DNA from: CAJXNP01 sp050305935
GTDB lineage: Bacteria; Bacteroidota; Bacteroidia; Cytophagales; Cyclobacteriaceae
Reading direction: 5' to 3'
NCBI GenBank assembly: GCA_050305935.1
Contig: JBNLGG010000003.1
Coordinates: 88,521 to 152,520, forward strand
DNA: 64,000 bases
The translations under genes and the position numbers were made by a program. The notes beneath the pieces are model-generated. The model searched no databases. It was not told where the DNA came from and saw only the letters and a program-made list of their open reading frames with translations. Below, piece by piece: positions 45,893 to 56,000 of this stretch. The stretch's first letter is position 1; each line of letters starts with the position of its first letter.

Positions 45893-47365
45893 ATGAACTA
45901 TTTTCTTGGAATTGACATTGGGACTACTAATGTTAAACTAGCCCTATTTGATGCAAATTGGGAAGCACATATTGTCGAAGAAAAAGAAATCAAAACCTAC
46001 TATCCGAAAAGTGGGTATTGTGAACAGAATGCAGTAGAGATAGCCGAAATAAGTACCGGATTGTTAAAGAAGGTAATTCAGGGTGCCAAAGCCAAATCTT
46101 TAACGATTGATGGCATTGGGCTAAGCACCGCCATGCATTCATTTTTACCTGTAAATGACGAGATTACTCCACTCGCTAATCTTGTGATTTGGTCAGATAC
46201 CAGGGCAATACAAATTTCCGAATCCTTAAAAAAAAACAGCACAGCAAGTAAGTATTTTGAGAAAAGCAATGTGCCCATGCATCCTATGTTACCGCTCACC
46301 AAATGGATTTGGTTTAACCAGTATTCGGCAAAGAAAAAATCCCCACATAAGGTAATATCAATCAAGGAATATCTGATTCACAAATGGTTCGGGGAATTAG
46401 TGATAGATGTAGGTTTAGCGGGGTCGACAGGCTATTTTGATATAAAGAAGAATGATTGGAATTATGAGTTATTAAGCTATTTAAAACTGGATTCCAGGCA
46501 GTTGCCAGAAATTAAGCCATCGACCTATGTGCTAAAAAATTGGAAGGAAAGCCTTACAAAAGAAATAGGGACAACTGAGTTGCCGCCGATGGTGCTGGGG
46601 TCCAGTGACGGGTGCCTGGCAAATATGGCGGCCGGGGTAGTGGACAAGACCAAGGCCAGCCTGACCATTGGGACGAGTGGAGCAGTAAGGACCGCTTATA
46701 CTAAACCCTCAAACCAGGGGAAACGATTGTTTTGTTACCCTATGTTAAAGGACTATTTTGTGGTGGGCGGTGCCATAAATAACGGCGGGAACGCGCTAGA
46801 ATGGTTTAGGAGAAACATGTCACCCAACGAAGAAAATTTTTGGGGTGATTTTGATGAACATGTCAGGACCATCAGACCAGGGGCGGAAGGCTTGTTCTTT
46901 CTGCCTTACCTGTTTGGGGAGCGGGCGCCTTTGTGGGATCCCTCGCTAAGGGGTGCTTATGTAGGTATTTCCAATAATCATACAAACAGGCATTTGCTGC
47001 GTGCTACTGTGGAAGGAATCGGGTTTGCATTAAAGCACATTTTCAAGCTGATCGATGCACGGCCAAACACCATTAAGATGGTGGTAGCGGATGGTGGATT
47101 TACAAAGTCAAGGGTGTGGGTGCAGATAATTTGCGACATGTTGGGAGTAGAAATAATTTGTCCCGAGCAGTCCTTTGGGGCGGCAAAAGGAGCGGCCATG
47201 TTGAGCAAAATGATACTGGAAAATAAGGCCATGGAGGATTTGCTGTCAGGTCAGATCGTAACAGGGGAAATATTCAAACCAAAGAAAGCCAATAAAGATT
47301 TTTATGATGAGCTGTTCATTACCTACCTGAATGCTTCTTCGCTTATCAACCAATGGGTCAAATAG
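45893..47365 (+). CDS. FGGY-family sugar kinase, gluconokinase-like
   Basis: This 490-residue protein has the FGGY/actin-fold phosphate loop LGIDIGTTNVKLALFD, the GLSTAMHSFLPVNDE segment that resembles gluconokinases, NLVIWSDTRA, and the C-terminal ADGGFTKSRVWVQIICDMLG. Such enzymes phosphorylate pentoses, gluconate or similar sugars in the cytoplasm using ATP. The gene follows the lipoprotein gene by 13 bases and ends immediately next to a convergent barrel-like gene. Gluconate is the best guess for the substrate, but xylulose or others remain possible. Confidence 0.82.
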   Translation: MNYFLGIDIGTTNVKLALFDANWEAHIVEEKEIKTYYPKSGYCEQNAVEIAEISTGLLKKVIQGAKAKSLTIDGIGLSTAMHSFLPVNDEITPLANLVIWSDTRAIQISESLKKNSTASKYFEKSNVPMHPMLPLTKWIWFNQYSAKKKSPHKVISIKEYLIHKWFGELVIDVGLAGSTGYFDIKKNDWNYELLSYLKLDSRQLPEIKPSTYVLKNWKESLTKEIGTTELPPMVLGSSDGCLANMAAGVVDKTKASLTIGTSGAVRTAYTKPSNQGKRLFCYPMLKDYFVVGGAINNGGNALEWFRRNMSPNEENFWGDFDEHVRTIRPGAEGLFFLPYLFGERAPLWDPSLRGAYVGISNNHTNRHLLRATVEGIGFALKHIFKLIDARPNTIKMVVADGGFTKSRVWVQIICDMLGVEIICPEQSFGAAKGAAMLSKMILENKAMEDLLSGQIVTGEIFKPKKANKDFYDELFITYLNASSLINQWVK

Positions 47366-47983
47366 CTAAAACTTCCCGAGGGCTACTGAAACATTTCCCG
47401 TCCAGTTATTCAGGTCAGACGAAGATACCGGGCTTTGCAATTCCAGGCTGTGGTTGATACGATAGCCGCCTCCAATGGATAGTTTTAAGAAATTCATCAC
47501 GTTTATTTCCAGTAGAACTGACGGCTCTGCAAAAAGAAAAAGAGAATTTTCGACATCGACGTAAACTGATGTGCTATTAGATTCACTATTGACTTTGTTT
47601 GAAATGCTAGCTATTCCGGCGCCAAATGTTAATGGAAAAGAGACATGGACCACCTTCACTGGCGCTACGATATATCCCAGAAGTAATCCACTGTAACCCA
47701 TGTGTAGATGCAAAGACTGGTCAGGATTTTCAGATGGCACACTGATTTTGTAAGCCATTGAATGGGCCGACAATCCTACCAACACATGCCTGTTTAAAAT
47801 AAGTCCACCCTGCCCACCGAGCAGAAGCACCGGCTCATCCATGATCAAAGAATACTTTACATCAAATTGTCCAAATCCATTTATTTGTTCTGCATTAAAT
47901 ATGGTTTTTGGTTCATCCATGTCTTGACTAAAGGAGATGATTGTCCATGAGAGAAATGTTAAGATAAGTATGAGCTTTTTCAT
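47366..47983 (-). CDS. Outer-membrane beta-barrel-like protein of unknown function
   Basis: The ATG at 47983 (205 residues) gives a signal peptide MKKLILILTFLSWTIISFSQ; longer frames upstream run into the preceding gene. The mature part shows short strands (FDVKYSLIMDEPVLLLGGQG, LLGYIVAPVKVVHVSFPLTF) and the end GNVSVALGKF, with an aromatic C-terminal residue, as in outer-membrane barrels. It is last in the sigma factor operon and starts 1 base after the preceding gene's stop. No function can be named. Confidence 0.65.
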   Translation of the reverse strand: MKKLILILTFLSWTIISFSQDMDEPKTIFNAEQINGFGQFDVKYSLIMDEPVLLLGGQGGLILNRHVLVGLSAHSMAYKISVPSENPDQSLHLHMGYSGLLLGYIVAPVKVVHVSFPLTFGAGIASISNKVNSESNSTSVYVDVENSLFLFAEPSVLLEINVMNFLKLSIGGGYRINHSLELQSPVSSSDLNNWTGNVSVALGKF

Positions 47984-47984
47984 A

Positions 47985-48500
47985 TCAGAAAATGTATTTA
48001 AAAGAGACCTGGAAATTGAAAAATTCAAAATCAACATACCGGAGACCATAAAAATCCAACACCGGCTGAATCTCTAATCCAACAGTCATCGGCACGTCGT
48101 AAATGCGATATTCCAGACCCGCAATTCCATCCACTCCAATGGAATAGTATCCTTTTATTGAATAGTCATAAATAATATCTCCCACAATATCGTAGGAAAG
48201 TTTTTCGCGGCGATATTTCTTATATCCCAAATGACCGCCCACTCCATAATAGAAGTAAAAATCCTCCGGTGTTTTTACGGGCAATCTTTGGAACCATTCA
48301 TTTAGTACCATTCCCTGGATACCATCTTTGTGAAAGGTGAGCATGATTTCTATCGCCTGGTTTTCTGAATAATGATTTTGGAAGGTGATTCCGCTGACGT
48401 GTCCTAATCTAAACCCCGCAGCCTTGTCATAGTGCTGGGCCTGGCATTGAACATATAAAATAGTCAATAATGCCAGTAAATATGTAGTTTTCGTTCCCAT
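47985..48500 (-). CDS. Outer-membrane beta-barrel-like protein of unknown function
   Basis: This 171-residue protein has a signal peptide (TTYLLALLTILYVQCQAQ). Alternating strands follow (GFRLGHVSGITFQNHYSENQ, FYFYYGVGGHLGYKKYRR) and the last residue is Phe (FKYIF), the usual end of a barrel. It lies between the DUF4097-like gene and another barrel-like gene in the sigma factor operon. It may be a target of envelope-stress control. No named family is recognised. Confidence 0.65.
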   Translation of the reverse strand: MGTKTTYLLALLTILYVQCQAQHYDKAAGFRLGHVSGITFQNHYSENQAIEIMLTFHKDGIQGMVLNEWFQRLPVKTPEDFYFYYGVGGHLGYKKYRREKLSYDIVGDIIYDYSIKGYYSIGVDGIAGLEYRIYDVPMTVGLEIQPVLDFYGLRYVDFEFFNFQVSFKYIF

Positions 48501-48512
48501 TATTGGTTGGTA

Positions 48513-49628
48513 TTAGTCAATTGAGAAGTTTACTGAAACCTCGCCGCTTGTTGAATTGAGGGTTAATTTCGATACAGGCGACGGATTTTTACCATAATAA
48601 CCTGTGACATGTACGGTTTTCTCCTTTTCATCTGTATATGTTTTGCTGAAGTCATGCGGCTTCTCCTTAAAGAGTAACCGGTCTTCTCTGGCACGGAGGT
48701 CCAGGTCGATGGACTGACCGGGGGGGAGGCTGATGTTGTAGTCAGTCGATTTTCCAACAAGGTTAATGGTAGAAAATCCCGGATGGACGGAATGTAAGAT
48801 CAGTTCGCCATAAGACTGATCGATGTTACAAGACCCTGTCAACCTGTATATGTCAAAATTCGAAAAACTGGCCGTCCCGCTGATCGTGAATACTTCGGAT
48901 ATTCTGATCCGGTCGCTGGTAGATTCCAGAGTCAGGTTGTTGATCTTCTTCAGGTAAAGTTGCGATTGCCGGGAATCCACTTTTACTTTTTCCGCTTGTT
49001 GGAGTTCCAGTTCACCTCCTTTGATAGAGATGCTTCCCGACTTGAATGAGTTGATCCTGATATTGCCGTAATTTACATTGATGCGGGCCAGGTTGGTAAT
49101 GTCGTTTGACTTGAAATTTCCATGCGCCTGTTCGACGCTAATCTTACCGTAAATATCGTTGATGACCACATCGCCAAATTTGTTGACCAGGTCAACGGAA
49201 GCTGTACGCGGCAGCCAAATTTCAAAATCTATATCCAATTCATTTTTGTTCATCAATGTTTTGGAATAATCGCCTATTGAGCTGAAAAATTCGGATAGAA
49301 GCCCTTTGTTACGGTCCATGATAGTTTCAATAATGACAAATTCGTCCGCCACGTTGAAGTCAAATTCTACGCGGTCCATTAACTTCCTGGTGTCATCGTC
49401 GGTCTTGCCGTAGGTAGTCAATTTGATTTTGACATCAAATTCGTTTTTGTCCCAGCCGTTGACGATTATGTCCCCATATTTGTTGTTGATTTCAAAGCTT
49501 ACATTTGATTTCACCTTGAAATGTTGGTTTAGGGTTTTGACCAGGGTGGTATTTTGTCCCTGGGCAAAAAATCCGGGGAGCAATAAAACCCCGCAAAGGA
49601 TGGTAATTTTAAATATTGGAATGTTCAT
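48513..49628 (-). CDS. DUF4097-like beta-helix protein, exported
   Basis: This 371-residue protein has a signal peptide (FKITILCGVLLLPGFFAQGQ) and then a repeated strand pattern with N/D-rich turns: INNKYGDIIVNGWDKNEFDV, LVNKFGDVVINDIYGKISVE, SYGELILHSVH. This fits the DUF4097/adhesin family, which forms a beta-solenoid. Such proteins are often found downstream of ECF sigma factors in Bacteroidota. Its start overlaps the anti-sigma-like gene by 20 bases. It is probably periplasmic or surface-located; its function is unknown. Confidence 0.72.
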   Translation of the reverse strand: MNIPIFKITILCGVLLLPGFFAQGQNTTLVKTLNQHFKVKSNVSFEINNKYGDIIVNGWDKNEFDVKIKLTTYGKTDDDTRKLMDRVEFDFNVADEFVIIETIMDRNKGLLSEFFSSIGDYSKTLMNKNELDIDFEIWLPRTASVDLVNKFGDVVINDIYGKISVEQAHGNFKSNDITNLARINVNYGNIRINSFKSGSISIKGGELELQQAEKVKVDSRQSQLYLKKINNLTLESTSDRIRISEVFTISGTASFSNFDIYRLTGSCNIDQSYGELILHSVHPGFSTINLVGKSTDYNISLPPGQSIDLDLRAREDRLLFKEKPHDFSKTYTDEKEKTVHVTGYYGKNPSPVSKLTLNSTSGEVSVNFSID

Positions 49629-50145
49629 TTTCAGCCTGCTTTTCTTTTAACTCGTCAGAAATTTGTTCGAGCATATTTAACTTTAACCTATAAAAATTGA
49701 TCATTGCATCTATAACCTCCTGGCTATCTGCTCTTTCAGTCAGATCTTTTTTCAATTGATCATAGTCTTTGTCCAGTTGTTCAATCGATAGCCAGGTGTC
49801 ACTGCTCAATTGTGATTTGTTTTTCTTGATAAACTGCATCTGGTCGTCGATCAGGGTTACATAATATGCTTCTGTTTCTGCTAATTCACTGGATAAATTA
49901 TGAAGGGCAATTCCCTCTCTGTTGAATTCCACTGATTTCTTGCCCAGATAATAAGAAATCCCAATAGAAATAATGATCACTATCGAAGCTGCCACTTTCA
50001 GCACACTTTTAAATATCCTGCGTCGGGGAGCATTGCCCCTGTCGAGCTGTTCTGAGATTTGATCCCAAACCAGGTTATAGTCTGTTTGGTAGACATCAAA
50101 GTCAGCTCTCGTTCTTTCAATATGTTTTTTTAGGGGGTCCTTCAT
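49609..50145 (-). CDS. Anti-sigma factor-like membrane protein
   Basis: This 178-residue protein has a cytoplasmic N-terminal part of about 45 residues, one membrane segment at about 48-66 (VLKVAASIVIIISIGISYYL) and a periplasmic coiled-coil tail (about 80-178). It overlaps the sigma factor gene by 4 bases, the usual layout of a sigma/anti-sigma pair. No zinc-type anti-sigma motif is visible. Binding of the sigma factor in the cytoplasm and sensing in the periplasm are inferred from topology and position. Confidence 0.7.
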   Translation of the reverse strand: MKDPLKKHIERTRADFDVYQTDYNLVWDQISEQLDRGNAPRRRIFKSVLKVAASIVIIISIGISYYLGKKSVEFNREGIALHNLSSELAETEAYYVTLIDDQMQFIKKNKSQLSSDTWLSIEQLDKDYDQLKKDLTERADSQEVIDAMINFYRLKLNMLEQISDELKEKQAENEHSNI

Positions 50146-50690
50146 CTGTCGCTTGCTTTTAGAATGTTCCTGATTTTGGCTTTTGCCTTGCTGTATTGGG
50201 CTTTGGATGCTGATTCTGAAATGGAAAGGATCTGGGCAATTTCCTTGTGGTCATACCCTTCGAATAGATAAAGACTGGCCACGACTTTGCACCCTTCGCT
50301 TATGTTTTCCAGGGCATGAAGTATCTTGCCTGCTTCGGTATTCACATAATCATTTTCCGATTCAATTACTTCTTCCATGTCCGTTTCTTCATCGATTCCA
50401 AGGAAAATATTCTTTCGTTTTCTGATTTCATTGATGCAATTATTGACAACTATTCTTTTTAGCCAGGCGGGAAATGTTTTCGGTTCATGCAGGTTTTTAA
50501 GTTTAAAAAATGCATCAATAAACGATTCCTGTAGCATGTCCCGGGCATCTTCATCATTGCCCATCATCCTCCTGCACACATTGTACATCGCTCCTGCGAA
50601 ATGCTTATAAAGCTCATTTTGAGCCATCCTATCTCCCTTTTTACATCGTTGGATCAGGTATATATAGATGGATTGCTGCTCCGTCTCCAA
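50142..50690 (-). CDS. RNA polymerase ECF-type sigma factor
   Basis: This 182-residue protein has region 2 (LYKHFAGAMYNVCRRMMGND, then ARDMLQESFIDAF) and region 4 (YLFEGYDHKEIAQILSISES, then ASKAQYSKAKAKIRNIL). TTG at 50690 is the start because a stop codon lies four codons upstream and the next Met would remove part of region 2. It directs RNA polymerase to envelope-stress or similar promoters. It leads a five-gene operon with the anti-sigma-like protein, a DUF4097-like protein and two barrel-like proteins, all probably under its own control. Confidence 0.93.
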   Translation of the reverse strand: METEQQSIYIYLIQRCKKGDRMAQNELYKHFAGAMYNVCRRMMGNDEDARDMLQESFIDAFFKLKNLHEPKTFPAWLKRIVVNNCINEIRKRKNIFLGIDEETDMEEVIESENDYVNTEAGKILHALENISEGCKVVASLYLFEGYDHKEIAQILSISESASKAQYSKAKAKIRNILKASDR

Positions 50691-50754
50691 TGGTGTTTAT
50701 TTTAAATTCATGCTAAAGACAAAGAGAAGAATGGAAGGTTTCCATCTGTTCAAA

Positions 50755-51351
50755 TTATTTATTGGCTGGCACTTCATACAATTCCTGGAAAATGAGGTGA
50801 ACAGCTTCTTCGAGCTTCAGGTCATATTCATTTTTGCTTTTACCAATCTTGCCTGAAGCCGTTCCCTGCCACAAAAGCCGCTTGGATGAAGGATCCAGGA
50901 AATTAACAATCAACACCACCAGCTTTTCTGATTTATCCCTAATATCATTGTAATTACTATAGTAATACCATTGGCTGCGCGGATAGTAGCTGTTGTAGTT
51001 GCTATAGTAGCCGGCGTTATTCTGGACGTCGACAGTAATACCACCCTGCAAGCGGACTATCACATCAGCGTCATGGTTGCTTGTGACATTCAAAGCGCTA
51101 AATTCTTCCGCTACTTTATTGTAAAGCAGCTTCTTGTCTTCGTCGGTAAAGGAAAAATTCGCTTCCGATTCGTTGGCCGGGTTATAGAATTTGAAGGTCT
51201 TTAATTGGTTTACGTGGAGGGGCGTTATTTCCTGGGTCTGTATTTTATAAGACGATGTGCATCCGATAAAACAAGCCAGCATTGCCAATGCAACTGAAAT
51301 GTGAAAAATAACAGATCGCTCAAAAATTGATTTCATTTTATTCTTTTTCAT
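50755..51351 (-). CDS. DUF4136-family lipoprotein
   Basis: The ATG at 51351 is chosen because it follows a good ribosome binding site (GAGGGA) and gives a 198-residue protein with a lipobox (LACFIGC). The mature part has the DUF4136 layout: KTFKFYNPANESEANF, LYNKVAEEFSALNVTSNHD, DVIVRLQGGITV, and LVVLIVNFLDPSSKRLLWQG. Members are outer-membrane-linked lipoproteins of unknown role. It lies between the sigma factor gene and the divergent first TIR-like gene, and belongs to neither cluster clearly. Confidence 0.82.
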   Translation of the reverse strand: MKKNKMKSIFERSVIFHISVALAMLACFIGCTSSYKIQTQEITPLHVNQLKTFKFYNPANESEANFSFTDEDKKLLYNKVAEEFSALNVTSNHDADVIVRLQGGITVDVQNNAGYYSNYNSYYPRSQWYYYSNYNDIRDKSEKLVVLIVNFLDPSSKRLLWQGTASGKIGKSKNEYDLKLEEAVHLIFQELYEVPANK

Positions 51352-51484
51352 TTTATTCCCTCTTACGTACGATTGCGATAAAAAAATGTGAAATTTTGAC
51401 CCGCTTAATTTATTTTGGGTTTTTCCCCAATGATTTTTATATCTTTCAAATTCTTTTTTCAATGGTCTTATACCGCATCAATTT

Positions 51485-52912
51485 ATGAGCAATCTGAAAA
51501 AAATTTTTTTAATCTATAGTGATGCTGATAATAAAATGCCTGTACATGAAAGAATGGGATGGATAGATGCGTTCGGGTATTTTTTAAAAGTTTTGCTAAA
51601 GCAAATAGTGGGTTGGGATACCGAGATTGTTTTGACCAAGGATTTTAAGTCAATTAAATTAAATGAGGAATACATTATTATTATTGTTTCTTCTGATAAT
51701 CTGGTACATGATGAAGCATGTGTCGGTCTGCTAGAGCAGGTTACAAGGTATGTCAAAGAGGACAAAATTTCCGGAGACAAGTTGATCAAAGTTCAGAAAA
51801 ACTATTTTCCGCGAGAGAAGGAGCCTTCGTTTCTGCATCAGTTTAAAGACTACTCTTTTTTCAAGGCCAACGGGCTTTCGGGGGGGCGAAGTGAATACAA
51901 AGATTTTTTCAGTAATGCAGAGGAAAAGACCTTTTGGGTAAAGTTGACAGACCTGGCCTACGAAATATTGTCCTTTACCGAAAAAAAAGGGTCTGGTCAT
52001 CTGGATATCAGCAAATATTCTGTTTTCCTGGCCGATACAAATATGATGGCGGAGAAGTACCGCAACAACATTAAGCGGGACCTGCAAAGTATGGGATTGA
52101 CTATTTGGCCGAAGAGCTCCTTTGCAGATAATTCGAATGATTTCATCCTCAAACTCGATAAATTTATTAAGAAAACCGACTTTGCGATTCACATTATCGG
52201 AAATGGCTTTAGCTCACCTATTGGTGAAACACGACATACCAGGGAAGAAATACAGGCCAAGATCACCGAAAATTTTTCCTCACTATATCGAAAGGACAAT
52301 AATGGGGCTATCTACCGCCGGTTTTTTTGGTTTGACAAAGTAGGGATACTCACCAATGAGAAAGTAAGCAATTTTTACAAAGAGCTTAGCGTGAGGGTAG
52401 AAGACCAGCTGGGTACGGAATTAGTAGTTTCGTCCTGGGAAGAATTTAAAAGCTTGATCTTTCAATTCACTAGCTTTGAGCTGCCGTCGATAAAATCAAA
52501 AGGAGACGAGGAAGAACAAAACGAGCATAAGATTATTTACTTCTTATATGATTCGATTGATGAGGAGTTTGCCAAACCACTTATCAGTCAACTGAGAAAA
52601 AATAATTTCAATGTAATTACTTCCAATTTTGATGGCGATATATTGGCGGTGAGGCATATCCACATGGAAAGCCTGAAAAGGTTTGATTATGCTTTTGTGT
52701 TTTCACATAAATCAGGGTCGCAGTGGATCAACATGAAATTATTGGATGTTTTCAAAGCACCTGGCTTTGGCAGGGAAAAGCCCATTGAGAAAAAAGTCTT
52801 GATCGTACCGTCATCTTTTAAAGAAGATTTAAACCCCGCACATAAAATGTTTGATATTTTGCGCTACGAAGGTGAGCCAGGCGAGGGAATTATTAATAAG
52901 ATACTTTTCTAA
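51485..52912 (+). CDS. Triple TIR-like/DUF4062-like domain protein
   Basis: This 475-residue cytoplasmic protein has three Rossmann-like domains. Domain 1 (about 5-165) opens with KKIFLIYSDAD and has a strand EYIIIIVSSDNLVHDEACVG, as in TIR domains. Domain 2 (about 172-330) has YSVFLADTNMMAEKYRNNIK and DFAIHIIGNG, resembling DUF4062. Domain 3 (about 346-475) has KIIYFLYDSIDEEFAKPLI and the ending GFGREKP. It is a paralog of the protein encoded at 56410: both share a TFWxxLxDLAYxI stretch, a V-I-T-S-x-F strand and the GFxREKP motif. TIR domains often act as NADases or adaptors; I could not place a catalytic Glu with confidence. Confidence 0.65.
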   Translation: MSNLKKIFLIYSDADNKMPVHERMGWIDAFGYFLKVLLKQIVGWDTEIVLTKDFKSIKLNEEYIIIIVSSDNLVHDEACVGLLEQVTRYVKEDKISGDKLIKVQKNYFPREKEPSFLHQFKDYSFFKANGLSGGRSEYKDFFSNAEEKTFWVKLTDLAYEILSFTEKKGSGHLDISKYSVFLADTNMMAEKYRNNIKRDLQSMGLTIWPKSSFADNSNDFILKLDKFIKKTDFAIHIIGNGFSSPIGETRHTREEIQAKITENFSSLYRKDNNGAIYRRFFWFDKVGILTNEKVSNFYKELSVRVEDQLGTELVVSSWEEFKSLIFQFTSFELPSIKSKGDEEEQNEHKIIYFLYDSIDEEFAKPLISQLRKNNFNVITSNFDGDILAVRHIHMESLKRFDYAFVFSHKSGSQWINMKLLDVFKAPGFGREKPIEKKVLIVPSSFKEDLNPAHKMFDILRYEGEPGEGIINKILF

Positions 52913-53035
52913 TTAAAAATTCCTCCGCATTTCTATTCAAACATTAAGTTTTTTATTATCCGTTCTGAATGTTTTACTAATTTCGAAAAATTGGATTATA
53001 TTTAGTTTTCACACACCAATGTCGAACACAAAATT

Positions 53036-56000
53036 ATGCTAGGCCCCCTGCTGAAGGTACTGAATGTAGAAAAAGGAGAGGAAAAACCGGTTTTACTTCT
53101 TTTAGGCAATGGGTTTTTTCTTGGGATATTTCTGGCAGCATATAAGGGGGTCGCCTACACCCTGTTTCTAGAAAATCTTGGCGAATACCTGAGGGAAGCA
53201 ATATTCATCTCAGGTGGACTGGGGGTGATTTCTACCAGTATATACACTTACATCCAACAGCGAGTTTCCTTCACTAAACTGATCCTGTTGAATTACGTGG
53301 TCATTTTTATTTTCATCGCGATTTCAAGGGTATTGTTTGTCTATGCCGAGGCAAATTGGATAATTTTTATTTTGTTTGTGATGAATGGTCCGGTGTTGTC
53401 GATATTAATTTTGGGTTTTTGGGGTACCTTTGGGAGAATTTTTGATCTTCGTCAGTCGAAGCGGATCATCGGAGGGATAGACAGTGGGCAGATAATAGCC
53501 ACGATTATCGCTTTTTTCACGATTCCCTTCATTAGTAAATTGCTTGATCACATCTCTGACTTGCTAATCATTGGTGAAGTAGGACTGGTGGTTTCTATTG
53601 TTTTCCTGATCATTATTTTTTCCAATTTTGACCTGAAAGCATTTGACGTGCATTTATCAGGGGGGGAATCTGAAGAGAGCAAGTTTAAATCACTGATAAA
53701 AAACAAATATGTAGTATTCCTGGCATTGTTTCTTTTTGCTTCGATGCTTGCATTTTCGCTTGTTGAATACAGTTTCTTGAGTGTGGCAGAGCATCAATAT
53801 CCTGAACAAAACAAGTTATTGAGCTTTATCAGTATTATTGAAGCGTCGATCCTGGTGTTAGGCCTTTTGATACAAACTTTCGTAAACGAACGCCTTCTGT
53901 CAATGTATGGACTCCGCACCACATTGCTGGTTCTTCCAGTGATTTTGTCCTTGTTTACAGTGTTGGCCATTGTTGTAGGATCTTATTATGGATTCGATGT
54001 TTCGAACCCCAATTTTTTGTGGTTTTTCCTGTTTATTACTATCAGTAAACTATTTACGTCCTCTCTTCGGGATGCGATGGAAAACCCGGCATTCAAGCTT
54101 TTTTTCATGCCATTGGACGATAGGATCAGGTTTGATATCCAAACAAAACTGGAGGGGATTGTGAATGAATTTTCAAGGCTCGTTGCGGGCGCCTTAATCT
54201 TCGTGCTAGGGATACTGCCATTTTTCCATCTGATTCATTATTCTGTGCTGTTGCTGGGGGTAATAGCGTTTTGGATCTTTTTAGCCTTGCGTGTTTACCA
54301 CAATTATCGTATCAGCATCCGTTTCAAATTGGAGCGTCAAAAGAGAAAAGCAGGAAGGGAGTTTACCAAGCACAGCAAGAATTACATTTTTAATGTGCTC
54401 TCTACATCTACAAAAAATGGCACTCCGGAAAAATTGATATTTGCATACAAAGTGATGGCAAAGCTTTTTCCCTTTGAATTCAAATCCACCTTTACCAAAT
54501 CCATTAAAAGCTCGGGAGAAGAAGTAAAAATGGTCATTATCAATAAGTTGAGGGAGGATAATGTCATTGGTGAGTCGGATTTCAGGAGTAGTAAAAAGAA
54601 AGAAACAGCCGAGACGATAGATCATGACTACCTTTCTGATAAAGATGTTGATTTCATTATCACGTTTGCAAGGAATGCAAAACATGATCAGAAAAAAATC
54701 ATCGCTGACTATATTTCCAATGCCAATCCCGAAGACGGTTTTAAAGTGCTCATTGAGTTGTTGAACGATACAAACTCCGAAATCATAAACATAGCCATCT
54801 TAAGTGCGGGAAAAATCCAGCGAATGGAATTGTTGCCCTTTCTGGTTGACTTCCTTACGCAGGAAAAGTTTAGGGATACAGCTACTGATGCATTGATAAC
54901 TTATGGTGAAAAAGCTTTTTCAAGTTTGGAAACAGCGTTTTATACTACCGATCAGTCGGAAGATGTCAAGATAAGGATCGTTGGTATTTATGGCAGGGTG
55001 GGCGGAAGTACAGCGATCCGGTTGCTTTGGAGTAAGATAGATTTCCCGGATTTTCAGGTAGTGGCTGCAGTAATTAATGCATTAAGCCAGTGTGGTTTTA
55101 AAGCTCATGGTAATCAGATTGCAAGGATCAAGACTGCCCTTGAAAATGATATTTCAAACATTCTCTGGAACTTGGTGGCGCTTGACGCCCTGAGAAACCA
55201 CTCGGAAAAAGAATTTGGAGTGTTGATAAATGCTCTAATAGAGGAAAATGAGCATAACAATACCCATATTTACATGCTCATGTCTATGATATTTGACCAG
55301 AAATCCATGCAGTTGGTCAAGGAAAATATTGAATCAAAAACCAACGAAGGAACGACCTATGCACTGGAGTTGCTCGATGTTTTTCTGCCGGAGGATATCA
55401 AGGAGAAGATCATACCGATATTGGATGATATACCAGACTATGAAAGGGTAAAACGGCTACAGATCTTTTTTCCACAACTAGACCTTTCGGTTAGCGAAAT
55501 CTTAAAAGCAATCATTAACAGGGATTTTGCCCAGACCAACCGGTGGACAAAAGCCTGTGCTTTTTACGCGATCGGGACTACCGATTTAGAAATAAGCTGC
55601 AAACTGGAACTCGTTGCAAACCTGTTTAATCCTGATGAACTGTTAAGGGAGACGTCTGCCTGGGTATTGTTTCATCGCTATCCGCAAGACTATCAAAAGA
55701 ATATCCTTAGGTTAGCCGATCAACAAAGGAATCACCTTAATGCGAAGATCGTCCAGTCAGACGAAGGAGTGGATGTAAAAGGGCAAAGTACGAGCAAATA
55801 TCTGAAATACCACCTTATTGAATTTTTGAAACATTCTTCTGAGCTTCGGGCATTGACGGGATTGTTTTTATCAAAGCTGGTCGATAATGTTGAGGAGCTG
55901 ATTGTTAAGAGAGATTTTGAAATAGACCTGATCAATTACAAGACAGAATATTTCTTTTTTATTTTAAACGGGGAGGTTGTTTTATATGACTCCAGCTTCA

